Origin: Smittium culicis
Lineage: Eukaryota > Kickxellomycota > Harpellomycetes > Harpellales > Legeriomycetaceae
NCBI GenBank assembly: GCA_001970855.1
Contig: LSSN01002499.1
Coordinates: 1-11,056 of the forward strand
Direction: 5' to 3'
DNA length: 11,056 nt
The notes beneath the pieces are model-generated. The model was not told the DNA's origin, did no database searches, and saw only the letters and a program-made list of their open reading frames with translations. The position numbers and the translations under genes were made by a program. Shown here piece after piece: positions 1 through 8,001 of the stretch; position 1 is the stretch's first letter, and the number at the start of each line of letters is the position of its first letter.

Positions 1-369
1 TACCTAAAGGGAAATGGGATCAATCTACCATCCGAAAGATCCACCCAGGCATTGCTTCAAGTAGGCTGGATGACTGAAGTTACAAGCAGTCATTGAATTA
101 AGCTCGTTCCAACAAAATTGAATTCGTTGAGATCATTGAGCTCCTAGTCAGAGCCTACATCTAACAGGATTAATAAAAAATAGGCTCCTACCCAAACGTG
201 GGAATGATCGACCTGGCTCTCCTACAATAAGCTGCTAAACGGCTGAGTTCCGTAATGCTGTCGAACGCTGGACTTGTGCACAGATAATGTCTCAGACTGT
301 GCTAAACGAATCGGTTCCTCCTGTTTCTAGATGGTCCTCCTCTGGAATCGCTGTCCTCCGAATCGCTGC

Positions 370-409
370 GCGTTGCCTTCACTATCCCCGACCAAGGATA
401 GTGCAACGC
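370..409 (+). other. Bulged hairpin in long repeat
   Basis: GCGTTG (370-375) pairs with CAACGC (404-409), and CACTATCC (380-387) pairs with GGATAGTG (396-403). A 4-base bulge CCTT (376-379) lies on the left side and the loop is 8 bases. All 14 pairs are Watson-Crick. The same structure is fully kept in the inverted copy at 3837-3876. Its role is unknown; as RNA it would be a stable stem. Confidence 0.75.
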
Positions 410-426
410 TGTGTGAAATTTTAGTA

Positions 427-450
427 TAGTGTACTTAGAAAAGTACACTA
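427..450 (+). other. Perfect 10-bp hairpin with AGAA loop in long repeat
   Basis: TAGTGTACTT (427-436) and AAGTACACTA (441-450) are exact reverse complements around a 4-base loop AGAA. In the inverted copy (3796-3819) eight pairs remain, with one wobble and one mismatch. It could be a stem near the end of a transcribed repeat; no function is shown. Confidence 0.7.
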
Positions 451-497
451 CTTAAGCCCCTAAACCACGGCAAGGTATTTCACTCTTAGGAGAGGTC

Positions 498-834
498 TTT
501 TTAGCCAACAAAAAGTACATATTTGTACATCGGGTTAGCCAATAGATTTTTGTATGAATATTGATCTAAATTAGGCTACTGTATTAAAGATATTTCTTGA
601 AGAAAAAAAAAGACAATTTGAAACACCAAGAAAATAAACCACATTATAATTGCATGTAGCTTTTTACTATTATAAATTCAAATGATACACCAGGTATTTC
701 CACCGAGTAACAAAGAGTTAAAAAGAATTTGTAATGTTTTAATTAGTATATAGTACCGCCAATAAATGAGTAAAATTTTATCGATTTAGCTTATTAGCTA
801 GAAATATATTTTAATTTGTATTTTGATTTTGATT
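498..834. other. Gene-free AT-rich spacer
   Basis: There is no open frame of meaningful length on either strand, no MITE end and no RNA gene that I recognise. It separates long-repeat copy 1 from the first MITE. Confidence 0.6.
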
Positions 835-1224
835 TTAACCCTTTCGCGGGTGGTAGGCTATTTTTGACCCACCAGATATAGCCAACAGTGATCAGCTAAA
901 CTATTTTAATTCCAAAGCTTAAAGAAATATTTGTATATTGTAAAAAAACTAGAAATAATAAACCTGTTTTTAAATCATAAACAAATCAAAAAATTGTTTT
1001 TTTTAACCCTTTTCCGCGCCGTAGACTATTTAGGGATGACCAAATATAGCCAACCGTGTTCAATTAAAATGCTTTAATTCCGAGGCCTTAAGAAGTATTG
1101 GTATAATTCAAAATAAAAGCAAATAATGAAGAATCTTATAAATGACTATCGAATCAATAAATTCACTTTTTTAAAGAGTGTTGGACGGGAAAGGGTTAAA
1201 GAGCGTTGGACAGGAAAGGGTTAA
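835..1224 (-). mobile_element. TTAA MITE, outer copy of nest 1 (split by an inserted MITE)
   Basis: It opens with TTAA then CCCTTTCGCGGG (the family's right end, so the copy is inverted). It runs to 1002, is interrupted by a second copy at 1003-1199, and finishes at 1200-1224 with the family's left end read backwards (GCGTTGGACAGGAAAGGG then TTAA). Total length is 390; removing the insert and one TTAA leaves 197, exactly the length of the uninterrupted copies. There is no coding capacity, so movement would have depended on a transposase encoded elsewhere. TTAA targets and CCCTTT ends fit the piggyBac superfamily; that assignment is an inference. Confidence 0.85.
1003..1199 (-). mobile_element. 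TTAA MITE, inner copy of nest 1
   Basis: This is a full copy, 197 bp including both TTAA flanks, in the same orientation as its host. It starts TTAA-CCCTTTTCCGCGCCGTAGAC and ends GTTGGACGGGAAAGGG-TTAA. It sits at an internal TTAA of the outer copy, about 25 bases from the outer terminus, and that TTAA is present on both sides of it, as expected of a target-site duplication. Internal landmarks shared with other copies include an AGCCAAC block and an AATCAATAAATTC block. Confidence 0.9.
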
Positions 1225-1700
1225 AGGAGTCTTTGAATTTATTTATTCAATGTTTAATACAATATACTCTTTTCTATTAGTCACGGGATTATATTGGCGA
1301 GGTAAAATTATTAGAAACTATGCTTTATGTTAGTTATAAAAATTGATAAATCGATACAAGGCATAAAAAACCAATACTCTAATGCAAAAAAATTCCTCTG
1401 CCGGTCTACCTGCTGGGTACCTAAAGGGAGTTTGGATCAATATATCAGTCGAAAGATCTGCTCAGGCAATGCTTTAAAATGGCGGGATGACTACGGTTGC
1501 GTTCAGTCATGAAATTGCGCTCAATTTAACAAAAGCGAATTTGTTGAGACCAATGTGCTCCTAGTAAGTGCATTGTTATCTTACCAAAAAATTCTGCAAA
1601 AAAAAGGTTCGTATTAAGGGTCTATGATTGGTGGGATTATTGTTAGCTCATTATCACCCAATAGTAGGAATGAACATTCTTATTATCCTATAATAGCTGC

Positions 1701-1892
1701 ATAACTTTTTCCCAGGCGGAAAATATTTTTGACCAGAAATGTAACCAACTGTATTTAAGGATTTACATTAATCTCGAGGCCTTTAGAGTTATTGGTTTAG
1801 GGTAAAACAGCAGCAAATAATTAGTTTTTTTTAAATCGCTGGCGAATCAATAAATTCAGGCTTTTATAGAGTTTTGGAGGTGAGTTAGTTAA
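1701..1892 (-). mobile_element. TTAA MITE, decayed, inside long repeat copy 3
   Basis: The left side reads ATAA-CTTTTTCCCAGGCGG, a worn form of the family's right end. The interior keeps TTTTTGACC, CCAACTGT, CTCGAGGCC and CGAATCAATAAATTCA, and it ends GTTTTGGAGGTGAGTTAG-TTAA. It interrupts the long repeat at the point matching GCTGCTAAAC of copy 1. It is one of the most diverged copies. Its last TTAA (1889-1892) is also the first TTAA of the next copy. Confidence 0.75.
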
Positions 1893-2083
1893 CCCTTTCC
1901 CATCAACGCATTTTGTAAAAGTCAATTTATTGATTCTTTCATGATTTAAAAGTATATTTATTTTTTGCAGCTATTCAGAAATAACCTGTAACTTAAATAT
2001 CCTCGGAATTCAAGTATTTTAATTGAAAGCTGTTGGCCATATTTTGAAGGTCAAAAATAGACTACCGCCTGTATAAGGATTAA
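1889..2083 (+). mobile_element. TTAA MITE, abutting its neighbour through a shared TTAA
   Basis: This is a full-length copy in forward orientation, starting TTAA-CCCTTTCCCATCAACGC and ending GACTACCGCCTGTATAAGGA-TTAA, 195 bp with flanks. The right terminal repeat is worn. It shares the TTAA at 1889-1892 with the inverted copy to its left, which is the outcome expected if one copy inserted into the TTAA flanking the other. Long-repeat homology resumes directly after it. Confidence 0.85.
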
Positions 2084-2124
2084 TTTATTAAGTCCATATT
2101 GCTTCTAAGTGCTAGGATTGTGTA

Positions 2125-2514
2125 TTAGCCTTTACACACGCTATAAACTTTTTTTGATTTACCAAAATCTATCCAACTGTGTTCAAGTATAATATTTTAA
2201 TTTGAATTATCAATCATTTATTGATTTGATGTAGAATAGTTGCAAATAATATACTTGCTTATAAATCATAAACGAATCAATTTATTCTATTCTATTAACC
2301 CTTTCCCGTCCAACACTCTTAAAAAAGTTTATTTTAATGATTCGTTCGTCTATTTTAAGCAAGATTATTATTTGCTAATATTTTGCATTTTACCAATAAA
2401 TCTTAATGACTCGGAATTAATTGATTTTCATTGAACGCAGTTGGCTATATTTTGTGGCCAAAATTAGTCTACCGCGCGGGAAAGAGTTAAGAGTGCTGGA
2501 TGGTAAAGGGTTAA
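2125..2514 (-). mobile_element. TTAA MITE, outer copy of nest 2 (split by an inserted MITE)
   Basis: This inverted copy begins at TTAG-CCTTTACACACGC and keeps CCAACTGTGTTCAA and AACGAATCAATTTATT. It is cut at 2294 by a forward copy (2295-2490) and ends at 2491-2514 with GAGTGCTGGATGGTAAAGGG-TTAA. Removing the insert and one TTAA gives 198 bp, the expected full length. It lies inside long repeat copy 3, whose sequence continues on both sides. Confidence 0.8.
2295..2490 (+). mobile_element. TTAA MITE, inner copy of nest 2
   Basis: This is a complete 196-bp copy in forward orientation, opposite to its host. It starts TTAA-CCCTTTCCCGTCCAACACTC and ends GTCTACCGCGCGGGAAAGAG-TTAA. It is inserted at the same internal TTAA of its host as the inner copy of nest 1, about 25 bases from the host terminus. 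The small open frame over 2240-2434 lies within this nest and is not a gene. Confidence 0.9.
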
Positions 2515-2720
2515 AATAATTCTTTTTATAAATAATTAGGGCCAGCACCTGTAAATTTATTTATTTATGTAATTGGGTAAAATTTAATAATTCACAATTA
2601 TTGGCACAAAGATATTATATATCCAATAACTGCATTGGTAATTAATATTCAATTCTATCAATCACATGGTTGGCCAGCTATGGAACTTCTAATAAACCCA
2701 ACTGTCTCTGAAGGGGATAA

Positions 2721-2914
2721 TTGACCCTTTTCCGTCTAACACTCTCAAAAAAATCGAATTTTCTGATTCACTAATGTTTTTTTAGCAAATTTATTATTTG
2801 CTGTTAAAATGCAGTAAACCAATAATTGAAATAGCCACGGAATTATTGAATTTTAACAGTATAGTTGGTTATATTTTGTAGGTCAAAAAAGTCTACCGCC
2901 CGCGAAAGGGTTAA
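2721..2914 (+). mobile_element. TTAA MITE, full length
   Basis: This forward copy of 194 bp has a left flank TTGA (one change from TTAA) followed by CCCTTTTCCGTCTAACACTC. The right end is GTCTACCGCCCGCGAAAGGG-TTAA, a clean terminal repeat. It contains no coding sequence. No long-repeat homology is visible at its flanks. Confidence 0.85.
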
Positions 2915-3748
2915 AAGAGATTTCGATTTCAGGTTAATTATATGGGCGATTTACAAATATAACAATTTTATGCATATAGAGTTACGGTGAATGAAATTTC
3001 ATATACAATTATTATCCAGCTAATAAAATCTAGCTTTTTTTTTTAGCTAATATTGCTTTCAGAACTTAATGGATAATGGAAATGACTACCAATTCCGCCA
3101 ATAATAATTTTAACTTTAAAAAACCCATTCCAATAATTATAAGCTGCAACAAAGTGCTTCCTTCGTTTAGAATCTCCCATAAAAGGATAATTTTCAGTAA
3201 TTATCCTACCAATAAACAAACATACACAATTCCACAAGAAATGATTAGGACAATAATATGTCAAAATATTTCAAACAATCGATTAATCTGCTCGTAAATT
3301 TGAACTATTGGTAAACATAGCCCTAGTTAGAGTGTATTTTTATTGATATTGTACCAATAAAATTCAATGAATTAAAAAAAAATATTTAAGCGTATTTAGG
3401 TAATCATGAATGTATAGTTGTAAATTATTAAAATGTAATATGACAATATTAAAATTTTTTATAGCAGTGTATTAATTTCTACAATGAATGAAAAAGCTAA
3501 ATATGGGATATTCTTAATAGAAGAACTTTTTTTCTTTAAAATTATATATGCTTAATGTGAATTGAATAAAGCTATTGGTTATATCGTTTAATTCATCCGA
3601 TGATATCTTCTATTAGGATTGAAAAATAAAATTAGACGATTGCCATCAAAAAATTAATAGGAATATTTCTTCGCCTGTAAATAATATCAGAATTGGATAA
3701 AGGTATTAGATAAATTTTAGATTATTTTAATTTTATTAATTAAAAAAA
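2915..3748. other. Gene-free AT-rich stretch
   Basis: I found no recognisable gene, MITE or RNA in 834 bases. Around 3043-3297 both strands stay open for about 220 bases, but neither product resembles a family I know. A T-rich run followed by AG near 3034-3046 could pass for a splice acceptor, with no other support. Confidence 0.5.
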
Positions 3749-4302
3749 TACATCTCCTAAGAGTGAAATACCTTGCCGTGGTTTATGGGCTTAAGTAGTG
3801 TACTTTTCTAAGCGCACTAAACTAAAACTTCACACAGCGTTGCACTATCCTTGGTCGGGGATAGTGAAGGCAACGCCCAGCGATTCTGAGGACAACGATT
3901 CCAGAGGAGGACCATCTAGAAACAGGAGGAACCGATTCGTTTAACACAGTCTGAGACATTAGCTGTGCACAAGTCCAGCGGTCGACAGCATTACGGATCT
4001 CAGCCGTTTAGCAGCTTATTGTAGGAGAGCCAGGTCGATCATTCCCACTTTTGGGTAGGAGCCTATTTTTTATTAATCCTGTTAGATGTAGGCTCTGACT
4101 AGGAGCTCAATGACATCAAAGAATTCAATTTTATTGGAACGAGGTTAATTCGATGACTATTTGTAACTTTATTAATCCAGCCTACTTGATGCAATGCTTG
4201 TGTGGATCTTTCTCTTGGTAGATTGATCCCATTTCCCTTTAGGTACGCGGCCGGTAGACCTGCAAAGGAATTTTTAGTATTAGAATATTATTTTTTTATG
4301 CT
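3749..4302 (-). repeat. Long repeat copy 2 (inverted, full length in window)
   Basis: The reverse complement of copy 1 runs from AGGAGAT at 3752 to beyond TACCTAAAGGG (ends near 4246). It then shares a further stretch with copy 3 (CCGGTCTACC-like and ATTCCT-TTGC blocks) up to about 4302. Identity to copy 1 is about 93%. Both hairpins are present. No protein is encoded. With copy 1 it makes inverted arms about 3.25 kb apart, which could be one foldback-type element or two separate insertions; the sequences just inside the two arms are not alike, which favours separate insertions. Confidence 0.9.
3837..3876 (-). other. Bulged hairpin in long repeat copy 2
   Basis: It is identical in design to 370-409: GCGTTG with CAACGC, CACTATCC with GGATAGTG, an 8-base loop and an AAGG bulge (CCTT on the repeat's sense strand). 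Conservation of all 14 pairs is notable, but overall divergence is low, so it is weak evidence of selection. Confidence 0.7.
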
Positions 4303-4397
4303 TTGGGCCAAATTTACTATTTATTAGTTTATTTTACTGCATATTTTCCTTTATTTATATCGTATCAATAAAAAACCGAGATTAAAAAAAAAAGCAG

Positions 4398-4425
4398 TTA
4401 ACCCTTTCCGGAGCCAATACGCTTT
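4398..4425 (+). mobile_element. TTAA MITE end fragment
   Basis: TTAA-CCCTTTCCGGAGCCAATACGC followed by TTTAA resembles the first 25-30 bases of the forward MITE. The rest of the element does not follow. It may be a broken copy or one end left after a nested insertion that has since decayed. Confidence 0.5.
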
Positions 4426-4524
4426 AACCTTTTAGAAAATAACAGTTTGACACGCTGTAGTATAGCTTTTTTTATTGGATCCGCAGAAGAATACATCCAA
4501 TAATCTATGCATATACTATATAAA

Positions 4525-4721
4525 TTAACCCTTTCCCGTCCAACACTCTTTAAAAAAATCAATCTTATGATTCGTTTATGATTAATAATTGAAATTACTA
4601 TTTGCTGATATTTTACAATAAACTAATAATTATTAAGGCTTCGGAATTTTAGTAAAGTAATTATACACAATAGGCTATATGTGGTAGATCAAAAATAGTC
4701 TACCGCCCGTGAAGGGGTTAA
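4525..4721 (+). mobile_element. TTAA MITE, full length, well preserved
   Basis: This 197-bp forward copy has TTAA on both sides. It starts CCCTTTCCCGTCCAACACTC and ends GTCTACCGCCCGTGAAGGGG. It still has the internal TTTAAA near base 25 that served as insertion target in the two nested copies. It is one of the best reference copies for the family. The two ends share CCCTTTC and then diverge, so the terminal inverted repeat is only about 10 bases long. Confidence 0.92.
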
Positions 4722-5229
4722 ATAGTATGTGTCGGAGAATTCTGAGTTCTCAATCTAGTTTTATTTATTTATTTAATGTCCACTAGGGATTTTTTTGGGT
4801 TCAATTAATAAGACTTAGTGAAACAGATAAAATTTTTATAAATTTTATTGATTTTTATTATTTAATAAATTATCGTATCTTTTTTTCCGTTTTTTTATGA
4901 AAAATTGTCTCTATGTGAATATAAAAATTTGCAATCATAAGAAATCGAAAAAACTTTTACTAATTTTATATAAATATAGTGCAAATTATAAGTATGTTAA
5001 TTTTTGAAAGAGTGTAGTAAAATAGGATATTATAATAAAGTAGAAATCGGGTTGAGATCAAATCACCGAAATTTTCTTTGTAAAAAAAAACTGCATTAAT
5101 TTTATCATTACATTCAAAAAATTTGAAATGAAAATCCTTTGATTTTTTTTTCAACCGACGTCACCTGTTAATTAATCAGAGCTTTCTTTGTCGTCTGATT
5201 TCCCTACGACATATTTCATCTGGTTGAAT
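4722..5229. other. Gene-free AT-rich stretch
   Basis: It is strongly A+T rich with many homopolymer runs. A 62-codon open frame on the minus strand (4966-5154) is low-complexity and hydrophobic only because of the base composition. No gene or RNA is supported. Confidence 0.55.
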
Positions 5230-5272
5230 AGTTTTGGTAGTTATAAAATCCAACCGCCCCTGAAAGAGCTAA
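5230..5272 (+). mobile_element. Possible right-end fragment of a TTAA MITE
   Basis: The sequence TTTTGGTAGTTATAAAATCC then AACCGCCCCTGAAAGAGC-TAAA resembles the family's right end (GGTCAAAAATAGTC then TACCGCCCGCGAAAGGG-TTAA). No matching left end is visible upstream. This is a low-confidence call. Confidence 0.35.
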
Positions 5273-5482
5273 ATTAAATATTTATCTGTTAAGCCTATAA
5301 ATCTACAAAATTTTAACTTTCTACTAATAATCGCTATGACTCAAAAAATCTAGTTTGTTCATCGGGATCCGTAGATACCTTTTGTGATTGGTAAGTGCAA
5401 CATTAGACGGAATTTCATTTTATTCGTATATTTTAAAATAATTAGAATAAAAAATAAGTTAATTGAATACGAGTAAAATAAT

Positions 5483-5679
5483 TTAACCCTTTACCGTCTA
5501 AAACTCTTAAAAAAAACCAAAATTATCATTTGTAATTGATTTATAAAAAAATTTATTATTTGTTGCTATTTTAAAATAAACCCATATTTTTTTAAGCATC
5601 AGAATTAAAGTAACATAATTGATGACTTTTGACTATATCTGGCGAGTTAAAATTAGTCTACCGCCTGAAAAAGGGTTAA
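5483..5679 (+). mobile_element. TTAA MITE, full length
   Basis: This forward copy is 197 bp with TTAA flanks, starting CCCTTTACCGTCTAAAACTC and ending GTCTACCGCCTGAAAAAGGG. It is the last family member in the window; none is seen in the retrotransposon remnant that follows. Confidence 0.88.
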
Positions 5680-5845
5680 AAAAAGTCGGTCCAAATCATA
5701 ATAGTTATCATTAGCTATTTATAAAGCCATATTTTGCGCATATAAAAAATTTACTGATAAAATAAAGTTAAAGATAAAAATTTTTCAAACAATGAACATT
5801 GAAAACTAACATCATCAAAATAAAAAATCAAAGAAACAGTAGAGT

Positions 5846-6819
5846 GTCACAGCTCTTAAAAACAAAGTTCAATATCTCAATTAAGGACTCGAAAAATCAC
5901 AAGAAATTGATGATTACACCAGCCAAATTGATTTCAGTTTGCTAGAAATGATATACACCACTGAGAGCGAGTTATTTCAATATGATTCTTGTTATTTTTC
6001 CTCCTAAAATAAGAATCAATATCAAAAAATGATTTTCAACACAATTTGACACCTTAGTCAGTTACTGTCATAAAAAAAAAAGACATATTGCGCCCGCGGG
6101 AGGCTATTTTAAATCTGCAGAGCTTAATAATAAAATCAAGCTCAGTTAAAAACCAGTAAAAGATGATAAACTACTCTCAGAAGCTGGGGTACATATCCTT
6201 AACCTTGAAAGGATCGGTACCTATATAGAAGATTTATCAAGCGGCTTCAATGAGCTTAGATCCCCGAAAGAACCACAAATAATGATTTTTTGCGAATAAA
6301 TCGGTGTAAAATGCAATATCTTTTCAGGATTACCCTTAACTATGCGCATAAATGAAAAATTTCATTAAGAATCTCAGTATGCAACAATACAGGGTTCGAC
6401 AAAGAAATTGGAACCACAGCTCCAAATTCCAGCGCACCGCAAAAATGATACCTGATTATTGGCATCAACATGAGGTAAATGGAAAGTGCGAGACAAAAAA
6501 GTATGAAATATTGGCTTCTCAAGAGGATATCTTTTATAAAACGATTCAAAACCATCTGGGACTGTTACAGAACCAATTCAATAATGGAAGAAATACCACA
6601 AACTATCGAGGAAGCCAAAAATATCGTAACAGAGGTAGCACATGATGGGAAAGCGGATGTAAGCTTAGCCAAAGTTTCAATAGCTCAAATCAAAGAGTAC
6701 CCCAGTCAGCAGAAGTAGCCAAATCAACCTCAACCAAAAAAAGCTTGCGTATTAGAGGACAAACTTCAACAGTCAGCAGGGGTTTCAGAATGGTCAGGAT
6801 AAAAATATCTAAATTATAA
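5846..6819 (+). pseudogene. Gag-like ORF1 remnant
   Basis: Three pieces in different frames can be read. Bases 5846-6004 give a charged, heptad-like stretch (ALKNKVQYLN, one TAA, then GLEKSQEIDDY) that looks like a coiled coil. Bases 6150-6299 give KPVKDDKLLSEAGVHILNLE and on to a stop. From 6352 one frame runs to 6819 with a single TGA at 6646, containing QNQFNNGRNTTNYRGSQKYR. That Asn/Gln/Gly/Arg-rich tail resembles nucleic-acid-binding ends of DIRS Gag proteins, and RTNFNSQQGFQNGQ in another frame (6756 onward) may belong to it. Assignment rests mainly on position ahead of RT and on composition; no Gag motif is diagnostic. Frames are shifted at least twice. Confidence 0.55.
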
Positions 6820-6913
6820 AAACCCACGAAAATTAATAAATCTAAAAATATTGGATTCAAAAATTGAAAGCTCAAAAAATAAACCCAGTTAAAAAACTAT
6901 ACCTATTCCACAT

Positions 6914-7719
6914 GGCTTTTCAAAAAGAATACTTCTGTGTTTTAAACACGTAAAAAACGACTGGTTTCACAATATACTAGAAAATTGAACAAAATATAAT
7001 CCCAAAAGCTTCCACCTCCAGCCCCATACAAGGATTTTATTCTCCCAAAATCTCATACTCATGCAATCTGAGCAATGATCAAATATTTTTTAAAACTAGG
7101 AACTACATAGGTGGCTCCAGATAAAGCACAGAATACTTATCCCCTATCTTTTGGAAAATAGAATAATCAAAAATTTGATAACTATTGGATATGGCTCATA
7201 TAAAAGAGTATTTCATAATAGAGATCTTCAAAATGAAAAGTATGAAATCGCTAAGAGAACATATTTTACCCGGAGATTACATAAAAAAAATTAGACATAA
7301 AGTCTGACTACCACTATATACTGCTACACAAAGAATCATAAAAAATGTGTCAATTTATATACCAGAATACAATAAACGAGTTTTTATATCTACCATTTAG
7401 ATTAAGAACAGCAGCAAGAATTTATATAAATATAATAAAAGCTGCGTTAGAACTTATCAGAAAAATAGTTATACGATTTATAAATTATATCGAAAATATA
7501 AAAATACTGGGAACATCACAGTGTTATGGACATCAATCAATTATGTTATTTACTGGAGTTTTTTAGAAGATTATAGAAACTTTTAGAAATCTCTATAAAA
7601 ATCCGAATAAATTAACTAATATAAAAAGAATTAATAATGTCAAATTCTTGACATTATGCCCTCTTCTTAATTTCTTGGCGCTCGTTCTAAATAATAATTT
7701 ATCACGAAGTTTAAGTTAA
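6914..7719 (+). pseudogene. Reverse transcriptase domain, inactivated (YIEN for YxDD)
   Basis: Possible N-terminal region at 6914-6985. EYLSPIF at 7131 matches the start of the RT core, GSYKRVFHN at 7193 matches the following strand, and FKMKSMKSLREHILPGDY at 7227 leads to motif A. That motif, I-D-I-K-S-D-Y, is split by one extra base near 7280-7300. After DYHYILLHKES a TAA (7339) probably replaces a Gln codon. The frame then runs QFIYQNTINEFLYLPFRL (motif B, normally LPFGL; the Gly is Arg here and the Pro of APR is Ala) and reaches YIEN at 7486-7497, where active enzymes have YxDD. Both catalytic Asp are lost. The frame continues through one TAG (7564) to NFLALVL (7669), matching the FLGF motif. 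Family assignment is firm; activity is excluded. Confidence 0.85.
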
Positions 7720-8001
7720 AATGCGAAGAGCTTGGAATTTTAATTTAAACTAAGTATTTCGAAATAAACTTTTGACACGCATGAGGAATGCAAACTGCAC
7801 TCATAAATAAAAAGCCTCATATAATCAACTTAGTATTTATTATAAATAGGGTAAAATCGATCAATGTACTAACCAAGATTCAAACCTTCCAGGAATTACT
7901 TTTCATTACAGAAACATGAATATTAACCTCGCCAATATCGTACAAAGATAATAAAAAGGAAATTAAGGAAATATTTAATCCATGCAATAGCAATACAACA
8001 G

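Larger units (their letters stand above)
1..497 (+). repeat. Long repeat copy 1 (unclassified, ~550 bp family), left end cut by window
   Basis: This stretch is distinctly GC-richer than its surroundings. It recurs as a reverse complement at 3749-4302 with about 26 mismatches in the first 385 aligned bases, about 93% identity by hand count. The other two copies extend about 50 bases further on the left, so this copy continues outside the window. Homology stops near 497, just after the CTCTTAGGAGA motif. It has no open frame of note and no recognisable protein. Two hairpins lie in its last third (370-409 and 427-450). It could be a solo terminal repeat of a retrotransposon, a SINE-like unit or one arm of a foldback element; I cannot tell which. 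The repeat is certain, its class is not. Confidence 0.9.
1361..2555 (+). repeat. Long repeat copy 3, old and interrupted by four MITEs
   Basis: Homology to copies 1 and 2 begins near GCATAAAAAA (1361) and includes GTACCTAAAGGGA (1418 onward), GAAAGATC, GTTGAGA and CTCCTAGT, reaching about 1700. It resumes at 2084-2124 after two MITEs and again at 2515 to about 2555 after a nested MITE pair. It is in the same orientation as copy 1. It is far more diverged than copies 1 and 2 are from each other, and most CpG sites of copy 1 appear here as TG, CA or TA. The part holding the hairpins is not recognisable. The open frame at 1327-1512 crosses this repeat and is not a gene. Confidence 0.75.

Noticed and set aside
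1327..1512. 61-codon open frame on the plus strand
   Set aside because: It runs across the edge and body of long repeat copy 3; the copies share no conserved reading frame.
2240..2434. 64-codon open frame on the plus strand
   Set aside because: It lies across the junction of two nested MITEs and is not kept in other copies.
3043..3297. Open frames of 73 codons on both strands over nearly the same bases
   Set aside because: Neither product resembles a known family, both lack supporting context, and the surrounding region is a repeat graveyard. Possibly a remnant of something, but not supportable.
1..4302. Long inverted repeats as termini of the DIRS-like element
   Set aside because: Both lie upstream of the coding remnant and do not flank it; no third inverted copy was found after 9900.
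835..5679. CRISPR-like array
   Set aside because: The recurring units are about 197 bp, in both orientations, with TTAA flanks and irregular spacing, so they are transposons.
6479..6718. 79-codon open frame overlapping the Gag tail in another frame
   Set aside because: The overlapping frame from 6352 gives the Asn/Gln/Arg-rich tail expected of Gag and stays open longer; part of this frame could still be true Gag after a frameshift, but I cannot show it.
6690..6875. Minus-strand open frame opposite Gag
   Set aside because: It is a complement of the Gag remnant with no recognisable motif.
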